NCBI RefSeq assembly: GCF_902167145.1
Contig: NC_050100.1
Location: 188,349,439-188,413,438, forward strand
Length of the DNA: 64,000 nt
Source of the DNA: Zea mays
Lineage: Eukaryota > Streptophyta > Magnoliopsida > Poales > Poaceae
Direction of reading: 5' to 3'
How positions within the stretch are numbered: the stretch's first letter is position 1; the number at the start of each line of letters is the position of its first letter. The translations under genes and the position numbers were made by a program. Below are positions 10,869 through 20,870 of this stretch, piece by piece. The notes below the pieces were generated by a model. That model was not told the origin of the DNA. It did no database searches and worked only from the letters and a program-made list of their open reading frames with translations.

Positions 10869-11105
10869 GGGTGCACCGGAGGTGCACCCAATGGGTGTAG
10901 CCCCCGACCTTTGAGTAGATTTCAGAAGATAATCTACTCGAAGGTCTTCTTCCAAAGGTTATCTCCATTCGCGCTCCTGCATCTCGGTTGAGGATTAGTC
11001 TTTTCAATCTTGCTCTACGCCTTAGAAGTCGGCGCTATACCGGTTTAGAATAATATTCCATGGGGTGCACCGGAGGTGCACCCAATGGGTGTAGCCCCCG
11101 ACCTT
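10869..11105. repeat. Duplicated 43-bp motif with internal palindrome
   Basis: 10869-10911 and 11063-11105 carry the same sequence, starting GGGTGCACCGGAGGTGCACCC (a palindromic core) and ending TAGCCCCCGACCTT. CAATGGGTGT also recurs near 11510, 11628 and 14797. The surrounding 10714-11750 shows no gene on either strand. Confidence 0.7.
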
Positions 11106-11756
11106 CAAATGGATTTTTTAAGGATAATCCATTCGAAGGTCTTCCCTTCACTTGCGGAAACTGGCATGAGGCTATTTTGCATTATGCTTTGGAGGTCAGC
11201 ATTATGTCATCAATATTTTGCTGCCCAGGTCAGCGTATATTTTGTCTTTAGCAGCCGAGTTTGCAATCCATCCATATCTTGCTAGGTAGTGCAATTTATT
11301 TGCTTCTGCGATTGATTGGACGTTTGACGGATGTTCTCTGTCTAGTCTTCACGTCGCTTCTGTCGGCCATATCTTGTACTTTGCTGGTTATATTTGGCTT
11401 TCCTCTGATCCTTACTGATATCTCATTTTTGTCTTGAGATATTCACTGCATGCCCTGCACGGATGTGACCGTTTGAAAAATATACTGATAATTCCTGGGC
11501 GTCCCCCCCCAATGGGTGTGGGCAAGGGACGGCTTGGTACGCTGAGTGTTTTAGCTGGTTGCCTCTGAGTAGTAATGCGATGGGACGGCTAGTGTAATCA
11601 TATCCTTTGCGCTGTTGACTGGAGTCCCAATGGGTGTAGTGTTGCATGAAACGGCGTCCGCCGTCTGACGTGTCTTCGGGTGGGTGGAAGTGCTTATTGA
11701 ATGCCTTGCGACTGTTCAGTGACCGCGGTTAGAAGTGAGCGGTTGCCTTTCCCTTC

Positions 11757-11764
11757 TATAAATA
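11757..11764 (+). promoter_or_regulatory. TATA box of the antisense acidic-protein gene
   Basis: TATAAATA lies about 90 bases before the ATG at 11848, followed by a pyrimidine-rich leader. It is antisense to the host element, so it would drive transcription opposite to gag-pol. Confidence 0.55.
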
Positions 11765-11847
11765 ACCCCTTTGCTTCTCTGGTTTCTTCACATCTCTTCG
11801 CTGCTCCTTACTGCCTCTTCCCTTTCTTCTCTCCCAAAGCTTCAACC

Positions 11848-12128
11848 ATGGGCAAGAACAACAAGCGCAAGCGTGAACCGACTCCTCCATCGGAGGAGTT
11901 TGGTGACTCGGAATACTCGGAGGAGGAGTTCTCCTCTGAGCCCGAGGGGTCTCCGGCTCCCGTCTCTCCCCCGGCGTCGTCTGATGACTCGGACGACTCC
12001 CAGGGGATAGCCGCGGAGGTCTGGACGTACATCCGAGCCGTCGAGCGCGCCGGGCTCGAAGGCTCGGATGAGTCGGAGTACTCCTCGGATGAGGAGGACT
12101 CGGACGGCGGCGACGAGGGTGAAGACGA

Positions 12129-12159
<31 letters not shown>

Positions 12160-12264
12160 AGTGGCAGGGACGGTGGCGACGGCAGCAGGGACAGCACCAA
12201 GGGCGACAGCAGCAGGGGCAGCACCAAGGGCGGCGGCGGCGGCAGGGGCAGGGCCAGTGGCTAG
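11848..12264 (+). CDS. Small acidic, disordered protein encoded antisense in the Grande-like element
   Basis: The 138-residue frame starts in a strong context (AACCATGGG). An upstream in-frame ATG at 11701 lies before the TATA box, so 11848 is preferred. The protein starts MGKNNKRKREPTPPSEEF, with a basic nuclear-localisation-like cluster. A serine/glutamate-rich middle, a run of nine aspartates and a Ser/Gly/Arg/Lys tail follow. No folded domain is visible. Grande is known to carry a reverse-oriented gene (gene23) in this region; whether this is that gene or a relative cannot be decided here. It lies upstream of, and on the same strand as, the large gene at 13408. Function unknown. Confidence 0.5.
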
Positions 12265-12335
12265 ACGCCACTGGTCTTCTTAGATATTAGTATAGTTTAG
12301 TATAGCTAGAATAATGTAGTAGTAATTAGTGTAAT

Positions 12336-13064
12336 TTAGTAGTAGTAGTAATGTAGAGTAGTATATTGTAGTTTAGTAGTAGTAGTAATGTAGAGTAGAA
12401 TTAGGGAAGTACCAACTCGTAAAGAGTTGGTTTGTAAGCTCGTTAACTTCCCCTTTAATGAAGTCTGTCGTTTATCCCCTCTTTTTGATGACTTGTCATT
12501 GCTTTTTGCTGAATGTTGAACTGATTCTTTTGATATAGTAGTAACAACGCCGAGCGATGTGAAGATTGACATCAGCGTTTTAGAAGTAACACTGAGCAAT
12601 CGAACATAAGACCAGCGTTTTAGAGGCAATGCCGAACGATAGAAGGTCGGCGTCGGCATTTTGGAAGTAATGCCGAGCGATTGAGCACGTGGTCGGCGTT
12701 TTAGAGGCAACACCGAGTGATTGAAGGTCGGCGTCGGCATTTTAGAAGTAATGCCGAGCGATTGAGCACGTGGTCGGCGTTTTAGAGGCAGCGCCGAGTG
12801 ATTGAAGGTCGGCGTCGGTATTTTAGAAGTAATGCCGAGCGATCGAGCACGTGGTCGGCGTTTTAGAGGCAGCGCCGAGTGATTGAAGGTCGGCGTCGGC
12901 ATTTTAGAAGTAATGCCGAGCGATTGAGCACGTGGTCGGCGTTTTAGAGGCAGCGCCGAGTGATTGAAGGTCGGCGTCGGCATTTTAGAAGTAATGCCGA
13001 GCGATCGAGCACGTGGTCGGCGTTTTAGAGGCAGCGCCGAGTGATTGAAGGTCGGCGTCGGCAT
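12336..13064 (-). other. Sense-strand open frame made of 27-residue repeats
   Basis: Because the 81-bp repeat unit is divisible by three, the element's own sense strand keeps a 242-codon open frame through the array. It repeats MPTPTFNHSALPLKRRPRA plus RSLGITSK about five times and then degenerates. The composition is basic. No domain or start context supports translation, and openness may simply follow from one open unit being repeated. Confidence 0.25.
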
Positions 13065-13128
13065 TTTAGAAGTAATGCCGAGCGATTGAGCACGTGGTCG
13101 GCGTTTTAGAGGCAGCGCCGAGTGATAG
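12542..13128. repeat. Tandem array, 81-bp unit, about 7 copies
   Basis: GGTCGGCG recurs at 12691, 12772, 12853 and 12934, exactly 81 bases apart, and further units follow. The first one or two units are diverged. Within each unit GTCGGCGTTTTAGAGG and GTCGGCATTTTAGAAG form half-repeats. The array lies in the 3' region of the Grande-like element between its two antisense genes. Confidence 0.92.
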
Positions 13129-13407
13129 CCAACTTCTCAAGTTACTTTGAGGAAAATGACCGAGTGATGAGGTGGCACATTGGCTCTCTTGGAAATAACT
13201 GTTGGATATCCGCGTGGCATGCTGGGATTTCGGAGATGACCGCCGGGTGATGACTGGGCACTTTTGAAAAAGGTATCTGGCTCAAGAATATCCCTTAAGA
13301 GTCGCGCTTTTAGCCACCTTTGCTTTCTGTGCCCTAGTTCTTGCATTTCCGCATCTGAGTCTTCTCTGCCACTCGCCTCCTGCTCTGTTTCGCCAGCGAG
13401 AAGCAAG

Positions 13408-16400
13408 ATGGCGCCCAAGAGGAAGACCGCGAACTCGTCTGCCGCAGTGATCCCCGCCATCGACCCCAACAGTCAGTTACCCTTCGCAGGTAACCATATG
13501 TCTGTGATTTCTAAAGTTGAGCTTCTCCGCCTTGTTTCCATCGGGGTTCTCCCTCCACGGGAACTCTGTTCTTGGCGTGCTTGCCACGGGACTACTGTCC
13601 CCACCGAAGATACCCACGAGTCAGTGGTTTACACTCCTTTCCTTCTTCGCGGCCTCGGCCTTCCCATATCTCCTTTTTTCCGTGGCATCCTTGATTTTTA
13701 TCACATCAACCTGACTCACTTGAACCCTAACTCCATTCTCCAAATCTCTATTTTCGTTCACCTTTGCGAAGCTTATCTTGGCGTGCTGCCGCATTTTGGC
13801 TTATGGAAGTATTTGTACCACTGCCGTCCTGGGATGGCCGGGGGGCAACATCAATTGGTCGGAGGTGCCAGTTTAGAAATGCGCCGGGGGCGGAAGACCG
13901 AGTATCTCGAGATACCCCTCAAAGACAGCATTAAAGGTTGGCGTCTGGAGTGGTTTATAATAGATAATTATGGAAATTCTCTCCCTTCCCGCTCAGGAAG
14001 ACAGCCGGACGTTCGTACTCCGAGTTGGACTGAGTCTCCCTCGGACCAAGAAGTGGCCGAGGCAGGCGTGTTGCTTACTGAAGTTGGACTACTGAAGGAA
14101 AGAGGTCTGACTGCCGAAGCTGTGGTCACAGATTTTGTTTTCAAAAACATTCAGCCGTTGAAAGACAGGGCCTATCCGGCATATATTTACCGAGGGCTGG
14201 CCGACTCAACCCGAGTTACTAATAGGAGAATTCCTTCTGTTGATTTGGTGAGCCGACTCGAAATGATCCTCAGGGGTAAAGTTTCAAACGTTGGAGCTCC
14301 AGTGGCATACTCGGCTTGGAACCTACCTTCTCCCAAAGCTTTCACTCTTTTTGTATCCAATCCACCCGTGACAGATAGCAATTTGGGTCTTAGAGTGCGA
14401 CCCTCTGCTGAAGAGGTCCATTCCTTAGTTGCTTCGCTCGGGGAGATACCTGATGATGAACGGCAGATTTATTTTGAAGTGCCCCTGAACCCTAGTGATG
14501 CAGACATAAATGACATGCTCGATCTGCTAGCCGAGGATTCATCTGATACTACTCCTGATGGTACATTGGCAGTGGTGCCCCTTCCAGAGGTTGATGCGAC
14601 CTTGGACGTCTCGAAACCTGTCAGTACTCGCCCGAGGCGCCCTGGCCGAACCAGTCAGCCCGAGCCTTCTGCAGATGAGCAGAAGAAGAAAAGAAGACGC
14701 CTCCGGCGAGTGTCCAGCTTTGACGAGGATGCCAGCACCTTAGCTCCTGCTGCCGAGGAAATGACTGCAACTGGCCTTGCTGACATTGATCCCAATGGGT
14801 GTGCTCCGCCTGCTGCTGACCCTAATGAGGATGCTGTTTGTGCTGTTGCTGTGGAGGATGAGGAGGAAGAGAATGAAACTCCATTAACTCGGAAAAACAG
14901 TCGGCAATTCGTCGCTAGCGGTGGTAGTAGTGGGGTTCCTTCTCCTGCCTTGTCTGCTCTTATTGGTCTGCAAGAACTGTCCATGGCCAATTTTGATCAA
15001 GCTCTAGAGGATATGGTCCCTGAGAACTTGTTGTTGGAACCTGCAGACGTTGATGCAACAGAAACTGGTGCAGCCGTGCCAGATGCTGGCTTGAGGTCGT
15101 CCCGTGCCTCGTCGACCTTAGAGCATGGTCTTGAGGGTCGGGATGCTGACCTGGATCGTTCTGATCCCCTGGAAGTAGCTGAAGGCCCGTCAACCTTAGA
15201 GGTGGTCACGGCAGAGAGCCTGGGTCCCAAGAATGGCGCTGATATATGCCCAGCCCCCGAGGATGTCGTCGGGAGTGACTTAGCTCGGGTGAAGAGTGTA
15301 GGCCACTGCCCAGCCCCCGAGGGTGTTGCCGGGGATGATCCGGCTCAAGTGGGCAGCGCCGACTGTGACCCAGCCCCCGAGGGTGCCCGAGCAGGGTCTC
15401 CTTCCTGCACTTCTATGGACGTTCACGTGGGTTCACCTCCACACTCTGGCGGCATGGTGGTGGCTCAAACTCCAGATCAGGGGGTCGCTTTAGAGGGCAG
15501 CATCCCCACTGATCTGGCGTTAGGCTCTGCTGAATGTACTGAGCTCGTTCCTGCTGGTCTACTGCAAACTGCTTCGGGTGGTGGTCTGACACCTGATTAT
15601 CAGCTGATTTCTCCTGACTTGGGGATCCCTTCGTTCTTTTCCAACCTCCAGGTGCTGTGCTGTGCTTTAGTTTGATCTTTATGTTGCATGAATTGCTGTC
15701 ATTATGCTCATCTGTTCTTCTCGTCAGGCTTTGGTGAATGGATTGGCCAGTCAACTGAAATCGCAGGGTGCTTCCATCCCGGAGGTGGCTTCATCTCTTG
15801 AGTGTTGGAATCCGATGTTGCTTCGGGGTCGTGTATCTGAGTTGGAGGCCACCAATGCTGGTCAGTGTCCTTTCTTCTTCTTCTTTGTTCTTGCCCGTAG
15901 GTTGTTTTACCTTCTGACCTCATTTTGTTTGAATACCTCTTGATAGGGATGACTCGGCAGATCACAGTTCTTGAAGAAAAACGCTTTCAAGATCAAGCTG
16001 AAATGGCTCGACGATGCGCTGACTTCGAGGAGAAGTATTCTCAAAGTCAGATCGAGTTGAGTCAGGTCTCTGCGGCTTTGGATGATGCCAACGCTCTGAG
16101 TTCTTCTCTTCATGCTCAGCTTGACTCTGAGAAGGTAGCTTACGAACCTGTGCTTCGCCTTATCATGCTCTTGGATTCTGAATGAGTTTGATTTTTGTTT
16201 GTAGGAAGAAAAACGCATCCTTGCTGCTTCTCGCGACAACTTGGACAGATTGTACCGAGATTCCAGTAACTCGCTGACCATCTTGGAGAGGAGCCACCGT
16301 TTTACGATGGAGGAGCTTGACAATCAGCGCCGTCAACTGCAAGAATCTTCGGACGAAGTGGCCCGCCTTACTCAGTTGCTATCGGCAAAGGACGCCACCA

Positions 16401-16666
16401 TCAAGGAACTCCGAGCTTCTAAGAAATCCATTGCTCAGGAGTTAGAAACTGCTCAGCAGGCTGTTAAAGTAGCTGAAGAGGCTGCTGTCACTTTCAAAGC
16501 TCAGCGCGATAAGGCCCTGGACAAGGCCATTCGGGCGGGACGAATCTTGATGAGAAGACCCGGCGTGGTTGTCCCCGAAGATATAAGAGCCGATGTGATT
16601 GCTGCCCCTGATTCCTCGAATCGCCCTTCTTCGTCAGTCGTTCCTGGGAGAGACATTGGAAAATAA
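13408..16666 (+). CDS. Antisense four-exon gene: putative plant-transposon domain plus coiled coil (about 1008 aa)
   Basis: Exons 13408-15651, 15728-15860, 15947-16134 and 16205-16666 join in frame. Introns of 76, 86 and 70 bases have GT-AG ends and T-rich interiors, and the stop overlaps an AATAAA. The start MAPKRKTANSS lies in AGCAAGATGG; an in-frame ATG at 13264 gives a less likely 48-residue extension. Residues about 25-190 match the 'putative gypsy type transposon' domain (LLRLVSIGVLPPREL, FLLRGLGLPISPFFRGIL). An acidic linker with a basic KKKRRRLRR cluster (about 425) follows, then a long coiled coil from about 790 (SQIELSQVSAALDDANAL, ELETAQQAVKVAEEAA). It lies antisense in the element's 3' region. 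Function is unknown; splice sites are predicted. Confidence 0.7.
15241..15420 (+). repeat. In-frame 60-bp coding repeat, three copies
   Basis: CCCAGCCCCCGAGG recurs at 15249, 15309 and 15369, giving a degenerate 20-residue repeat around PAPE within exon 1 of the antisense gene. The period is divisible by three, so expansion kept the frame. Confidence 0.75.
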
Positions 16667-16917
16667 AGAAACAGTTCGCGTGCTCTGAGCGCGCAGTTAG
16701 CATGATCAAGTATTCGTTAGAGGTTATTGGCTTATCATTCGAATGACGTGATTACTCCCTTATTGTATCAGAATTTATTAGTTTGCAAGTTTGCGGTAAC
16801 GCTGCATGATGATTATGAACTTTGTTTGTGGGATATGGAGATCATCCCTTGAACTGCATAAGCGCGAGTATGCTATACTGGTTTAAGCCGTCAATGACTT
16901 TTAGCCGGTAACTTCTG

Positions 16918-17576
16918 TTAGTAGGGTTTAGTGGTCACCCTAGGTAAAGTAAGCGTAAGCATGTTGCACCGCCTTAAGTCGTTGCCGACTTAAGTCGATT
17001 GCTCCGTTTGTAGGGCATAGTGGTCACCCCGAGTTAAGTAAGCGTGAGCATGTTGCACCGCCTTAAGTCGTTGCCGACTTAAGTCGATTGCTCCGTTTGT
17101 AGGGCATAGTGGTCACCCCGAGTTAAGTAAGCGTGAGCATGTTGCACCGCCTTAAGTCGTTGCCGACTTAAGCCGATTGCTCCGTTTGTAGGGCATAGTG
17201 GTCACCCCGAGTTAAGTAAGCGTGAGCATGTTGCACCGCCTTAAGTCGTTGCCGACTTAAGCCGATTGCTCCGTTTGTAGGGCATAGTGGTCACCCCGAG
17301 TTAAGTAAGCGTGAGCATGTTGCACCGCCTTAAGTCGTTGCCGACTTAAGTCGATTGCTCCGTTTGTAGGGCATAGTGGTCACCCCGAGTTAAGTAAGCG
17401 TGAGCATGTTGCACCGCCTTAAGTCGTTGCCGACTTGAGTCGATTGCTCCGTTTGTAGGGCATAGTGGTCACCCCGAGTTAAGTAAGCGTGAGCATGTTG
17501 CACCGCCTTAAGTCGTTGCCGACTTAAGTCGATTGCTCCGTTCGTAGGGCATAGTGGTCACCCCGAGTTAAGTAAG
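16918..17576. repeat. Tandem array, 89-bp unit, about 7.4 copies
   Basis: GGTCACCC recurs at 16932, 17022, 17111 and 17200 and on to about 17560 with an 89-base period. Each unit contains CTTAAGTCGTTGCCGACTTAAG-like inverted arms (9-base arms, 4-base loop). The first unit is diverged; the others are almost identical. The array lies between the stop of pol (17685) and the end of the antisense gene (16666). Confidence 0.92.
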
Positions 17577-17684
17577 AATGCAAGTCAATCATAAATGAGC
17601 CAAATATCTTTGAAATCTCTCTTTATTGATGACGTATTTCCATTATACAGAATACATGGTTGCTTCGGCTGTTTTGAAATACAG

Positions 17685-20600
17685 CTAGGGGTAGAACTTT
17701 CGGAGGTGCTCTATGTTCCAGGAGTTCCCAACCTCCGTGCCATCCATTTGGGTGAGACGATATGATCCGGGACGAGTGACTTCTGCTACTACGAAAGGTC
17801 CTTCCCATAAAGGTGATAACTTGTGCCGTCCCTCCCCCGTTAGAATTCGGCGGAGGACGAGGTCTCCCATCGAAAAGAAACGTTGACGCACAGCTTTGTC
17901 GTGGTAGCGCCTTAGAGTCTGCTGGTATCGTGCTGATTGAATCACTGCATTCAGTCGTTCTTCCTCAAGTACGTCAATATCCTCCAGCCTAGTGGCTTCG
18001 ACTTCTGCTATGCTTTCGAAGATCAATCTTGGCGCCCCAAACTTGAGATCAGCAGGTAGCACTGCCTCCGACCCATAGACCATGAAGAAAGGAGTGTTTC
18101 CATGCAGGGCCCGGCTAGGTTGGGTTCTCAAGCTCCAAACAACATAAGGCAATTCTCTTATCCATTTTCCTGCGAATTTTTCATTTTTATCAAAGACCCT
18201 TTTTCTAAGTGCCTCCAATATCATTCCGTTGGCTCGCTCAACCTGCCCGTTGGCTCTCGGATGGGCTACAGATGCGTACTTGATCTGAATGCTTTTTTGC
18301 TCGCAGAAGTCAAAGAATTCTGAACTGGTAAAGTTGGATCCCAAGTCAGTGATGATACTGTTCGGTATCCCAAATCTGAATATTATGCTTTGTATGAATT
18401 CCACGGCTTTAGCAGAGGTCAAAGAGGCAATGGGCTGGAATTCTATCCACTTAGTGAATTTGTCAATTGCCACCAATACATGGGTGTATCCTCCTTGAGC
18501 TTTCTTGAAAGGTCCAATCATATCCAATCCCCAGCATGCGAAAGGCCAAGTTACTGGTATGGTTTGTAGCTGCTGCGCTGGCATGTGCTGTTGCTTTGAC
18601 AGGTATTGGCAAGCTTCGCATCTCCGAACTAACTCGGCTGCATCATTCTTCGCCGTTGGCCAATAGAATCCTGACCTGAAAACTTTTCCGACTAACGTTC
18701 TGGATGCCGCGTGTACTCCACACTGCCCTGCATGGACTTCCTCCAGAAGTTGCTTCCCGGTGGACGGGAGAACGCACTTCATGAGGACGCCTGACGCGCC
18801 CCTCCTGTATAATACCTCCCCAATGAGTGTATAGTGAGCTGATTGTCTGGCAATGCGTTCTGCCGAGTTCTTGTCATCTGGCTCTTCTTCATTCTTTATA
18901 TACTTGATAATCGGTTGCCTCCAGTCATCAGAGTCTGACTCGGGTTGATCTATGATAATGCACTCTTCTATTTGATCCGTCGAGATGCTGGGCTGGAGAA
19001 TTTCTTGCACGAAGACCCCGGGCGGGACTTGAGTCCGACCGGATCCAAGCTTGGACAGTATATCAGCCGCCGTGTTCCGATCTCTTTCTATATGATGAAA
19101 CTCCAGACCTTCGAATTTATCTTCTAGCTTTCGGACGGCGGCGCAGTATTTTCCCATTGAATCACTTGAACAATCCCATTCCTTGTTTATCTGACTGATG
19201 ACTACCAGAGAATCTCCATACACCATCAGTCTCTTGACACCCAGTGATATAGCGATGTTTAATCCGTGTATCAAAGCTTCATACTCGGCTGCATTGTTAG
19301 AGGCCGGGAATAGCAATTGGAGTGCGTACTTGAGGTGCTCGCCTCCAGGTGCAGTGAAGAGAATTCCTGCTCCTGCTCCCTGCAGCTTCAGCGAGCCATC
19401 AAAATACATTTGCCATACTTCTGCGGTTTCTAGATTATCCGGCACTTGCTGTTCTGTCCACTCTGATACGAAATCGACCAGTGCTTGAGTTTTGATGGCA
19501 GTGCGAGGCCGGAACTCGATATCATGGGATCCCAACTCGCAAGCCCACTTGGCTATTCGGCCAATGGCTTCCTTGTTGTGAAGAATGTCCCCTATTGGAA
19601 AACCAGTAACTACTATGACTTTGTGGTCGTCAAAGTAGTGGCGCAGCTTGCGGGCAGTTAGAAGTACTGCATATAATAGCTTCTGAACTTGAGGATACTT
19701 TTTCTTCGATGGGCCTAGAACTTCACTGATGAAGTAGACAGGATGTTGTACCGGGTAGGCATGCCCTTCTTCCACTCGCTCGACTACCAACGCAGTGCTT
19801 ACCACGTGAGTCATGCAAGAGATATATAGCAGCAAATCTTCAGCCGGCTGAGTCGGCGTAGCTCGCCGGGGCGGTTTCAATACTGGTGGTGTTGTCAAAA
19901 ATTTCTTCAGTGCATCTAAAGCTTCTTGTGCCTCTGAAGAACACTGAAATTTATCCACCTTCTTCAGCAGTTTGTAAAACGGTAGACCTTTCTCTCCCAG
20001 TCTGGATATAAATCTGCTTAGAGCTGCCATACATCCTGTGAGTCGCTGAACCTTCTTTTGTGACCGAGGAGCTTCCATCTTCATGATAGCTTTAATCTTA
20101 TCTGGATTAGCCTCAATTCCCCGGTGGCTGACGATAAATCCGAGCAACTTTCCTGCTGGTACCCCGAAAACGCATTTTTCAGGATTGAGCTTCCATCTAT
20201 ATCTTCTCAGGCTATTGAAAACCAGCTGTAAATCTTCGATGAAGTTATCTGGATTCTTAGTTTTGATCACCACGTCATCAACATAAGCCTCCACACGCTT
20301 GCCCCAGTGATCGGCTAGGCATGTTTGAATGGCCCTCTGATAAGTCGCTCCAGCGTTTTTGAGGCCGAACGGCATGGAGGTATAACAGAAGGCACCAAAC
20401 GGGGTGATGAACGCCGTCTTTTCCTCGTCTTCTTTTGCCAAACTAATCTGATGATACCCGGAATAGCAATCTAAGAAAGACAGCATCGAACATCCAGCGG
20501 TGGAATCCACCACCTGATCTATCCTTGGGAGCCCGAAGGGATCCTTCGGACAGTGTTTGTTGAGATCAGTATAGTCGACGCACATGCGCCAATCCACTTT

Positions 20601-20870
20601 ATTCTTTTTGAGTACAAGAACAGGGTTGGCTAACCACTCGGGATGTAATACTTCTCTAATAAATCCGGCCGCGACCAAGCGAGCTAACTCGGCACGAATG
20701 GCCTCTCTCTTGTCGGGCGTGAAACAACGCAGCTTTTGCCGGATCGGCCTCGCCTGAGGATAGACTTTCAATTTGTGCTCGGCCAGTTCCCTCGGTACTC
20801 CCGGCATATCCGCAGGTTGCCATGCGAATACGTCTCGGTTATCTTGCAGGAACTGGACGAGCGCGCTTTC
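17685..20870 (-). CDS. pol: Grande-like pol: RT, RNase H, second RNase H, integrase
   Basis: This uninterrupted 1061-codon frame follows the TAG ending gag-protease and is in the same frame; the first internal ATG is at 20807. Domains in order: RT (RMCVDYTDLNKHCPKDPF and catalytic YVDD near 20290), RT-linked RNase H (YPVQHPVYFISEVLG), a second RNase H (MYFDGSLKLQGAGAGI, YGDSLVVISQ) marking the Tat lineage, and integrase. Integrase has an HHCC finger (H...HAASRTLVGKVF...CEACQ near 18620-18740), catalytic D in GLDMIGPF, D in ITDLGSNF and E in GQVERANGM. The C-terminus shows GPFVVAEVTRPGSYRL. Nothing in it looks broken. It probably translates as a gag-pol polyprotein if the TAG is read through or is a recent mutation. 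Confidence 0.93.
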   Translation of the reverse strand, partial: ESALVQFLQDNRDVFAWQPADMPGVPRELAEHKLKVYPQARPIRQKLRCFTPDKREAIRAELARLVAAGFIREVLHPEWLANPVLVLKKNKVDWRMCVDYTDLNKHCPKDPFGLPRIDQVVDSTAGCSMLSFLDCYSGYHQISLAKEDEEKTAFITPFGAFCYTSMPFGLKNAGATYQRAIQTCLADHWGKRVEAYVDDVVIKTKNPDNFIEDLQLVFNSLRRYRWKLNPEKCVFGVPAGKLLGFIVSHRGIEANPDKIKAIMKMEAPRSQKKVQRLTGCMAALSRFISRLGEKGLPFYKLLKKVDKFQCSSEAQEALDALKKFLTTPPVLKPPRRATPTQPAEDLLLYISCMTHVVSTALVVERVEEGHAYPVQHPVYFISEVLGPSKKKYPQVQKLLYAVLLTARKLRHYFDDHKVIVVTGFPIGDILHNKEAIGRIAKWACELGSHDIEFRPRTAIKTQALVDFVSEWTEQQVPDNLETAEVWQMYFDGSLKLQGAGAGILFTAPGGEHLKYALQLLFPASNNAAEYEALIHGLNIAISLGVKRLMVYGDSLVVISQINKEWDCSSDSMGKYCAAVRKLEDKFEGLEFHHIERDRNTAADILSKLGSGRTQVPPGVFVQEILQPSISTDQIEECIIIDQPESDSDDWRQPIIKYIKNEEEPDDKNSAERIARQSAHYTLIGEVLYRRGASGVLMKCVLPSTGKQLLEEVHAGQCGVHAASRTLVGKVFRSGFYWPTAKNDAAELVRRCEACQYLSKQQHMPAQQLQTIPVTWPFACWGLDMIGPFKKAQGGYTHVLVAIDKFTKWIEFQPIASLTSAKAVEFIQSIIFRFGIPNSIITDLGSNFTSSEFFDFCEQKSIQIKYASVAHPRANGQVERANGMILEALRKRVFDKNEKFAGKWIRELPYVVWSLRTQPSRALHGNTPFFMVYGSEAVLPADLKFGAPRLIFESIAEVEATRLEDIDVLEEERLNAVIQSARYQQTLRRYHDKAVRQRFFSMGDLVLRRILTGEGRHKLSPLWEGPFVVAEVTRPGSYRLTQMDGTEVGNSWNIEHLRKFYP

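Noticed and set aside
12542..13128. CRISPR-like regular repeats
   Set aside because: Units are contiguous 81-bp tandem copies without unique spacers, in a eukaryotic retroelement.
13264..13407. Upstream ATG as start of the large antisense gene
   Set aside because: The 48 extra codons have leader-like, pyrimidine-rich composition, and the ATG at 13408 has a better context and a typical MAPKRK start.
13488..13514. GTAACC...AAAG near the start of exon 1 as an intron
   Set aside because: It is too short to splice and the frame stays open through the conserved domain.
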